From assembly GCF_031951985.1 (NCBI RefSeq), contig NZ_JAVLVU010000001.1, positions 496,001 through 560,000 of the forward strand: a DNA stretch of 64,000 nt, written 5' to 3'. The DNA is from Mucilaginibacter terrae (lineage in GTDB: Bacteria; Bacteroidota; Bacteroidia; Sphingobacteriales; Sphingobacteriaceae). A program made the position numbers and the translations under genes. Shown piece after piece: positions 63,879 to 64,000 of the stretch. The notes under the pieces are model-generated. The model saw only the letters and a list, made by a program, of their open reading frames with translations. It was not told where the DNA came from and made no database searches. Each line of letters opens with the position of its first letter. Position 1 is the first letter of the stretch.

Positions 63879-64000
63879 ATGAGCGCTAACGACATCATAA
63901 AGGATATAAAAAACCGCAAATTCAAACCCTTGTATTTGCTGCACGGCGAAGAACCTTACTTTATTGATTTGGTGGGCAACTACATGGAAAATCATATCCT
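63879..64000 (+). CDS. holA: DNA polymerase III delta subunit (partial, N-terminus)
   Basis: The ATG at 63879 opens MSANDIIKDIKNRKFKPLYL followed by LHGEEPYFIDLVGNYMENHI up to the window edge. The pattern PLYLLHGEEPYFID is typical of the HolA N-terminal domain, where the G-x-E-x-Y/F-x-I-D segment begins the AAA+-like fold. HolA loads the sliding clamp as part of the clamp-loader complex. Only 40 codons are visible. Confidence 0.88.
   Translation, partial: MSANDIIKDIKNRKFKPLYLLHGEEPYFIDLVGNYMENHI

Overview
The window reads as chromosomal DNA of a Bacteroidota bacterium, most likely Sphingobacteriaceae of the Mucilaginibacter/Pedobacter type. Supporting signs are a SusC/SusD pair under a hybrid two-component sensor with an AraC-type output, promoters close to TTTG-N18-21-TAnnTTTG, a HisIE and a HisB fusion, type III glutamine synthetase, CtlX, and many CheB/CheR-PAS and PAS kinases. 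The genus is inference. Both ends cut a gene: a DUF892 ferritin-like protein on the left and holA on the right. No tRNA, rRNA, CRISPR array or insertion sequence was recognised.

Layout. (1) 0-10 kb is a light-sensing block. A LOV-domain histidine kinase with an intact photo-adduct Cys is translationally coupled to a receiver-only protein, with a second receiver protein nearby. Divergently, a bacteriophytochrome photosensory core (PAS-GAF-PHY, no kinase) overlaps a 1609-residue CheB-CheR-PAS histidine kinase. (2) 10-24.5 kb is a pectin utilization locus: sensor/regulator, SusC, SusD, two CE12 acetylesterases, a CE8 pectin methylesterase, a PL10 and a PL9 pectate lyase. (3) 24.5-26.7 kb holds a lipocalin, a bestrophin-like channel and a 59-residue membrane protein. 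(4) 26.7-32.1 kb is an RNA-repair or RNA-conflict island on the minus strand: RtcB ligase, a HEPN-like protein with an RHxxxH motif, and two RlaP-type nucleotidyltransferases. A WYL regulator is divergent, and the shared promoter region carries three copies of a 22-25 bp element. This is the best candidate for a poorly described system.

(5) 32.4-41.1 kb holds a frameshifted WD40 gene and a complete histidine operon on the minus strand (hisG-D-C-B-H-A-F-IE). The operon has a recognisable promoter and a 17-codon His-rich leader peptide, and almost every spacer carries a palindromic repeat. (6) 41.3-44.2 kb holds a frameshifted PAS sensor that ends after its H-box, and gmhB. (7) 44.4-57.5 kb is a nitrogen-assimilation region: gltB-gltD, ctlX, glnN (type III), amt, a beta-barrel porin and a DUF4468 protein. 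(8) 57.7-64 kb holds a TonB protein, valS, a hybrid histidine kinase, an HSDR_N-type nuclease-fold protein and the start of holA.

Working together: the sensor at 9944 probably detects pectin fragments and switches on susC onward through a 21-bp-spaced direct repeat just upstream of the susC promoter. The nitrogen genes capture ammonium and turn it into glutamine and glutamate. Histidine synthesis appears controlled by attenuation. Several start codons were moved from the longest possible reading frame to a better-supported site, as explained in each entry.
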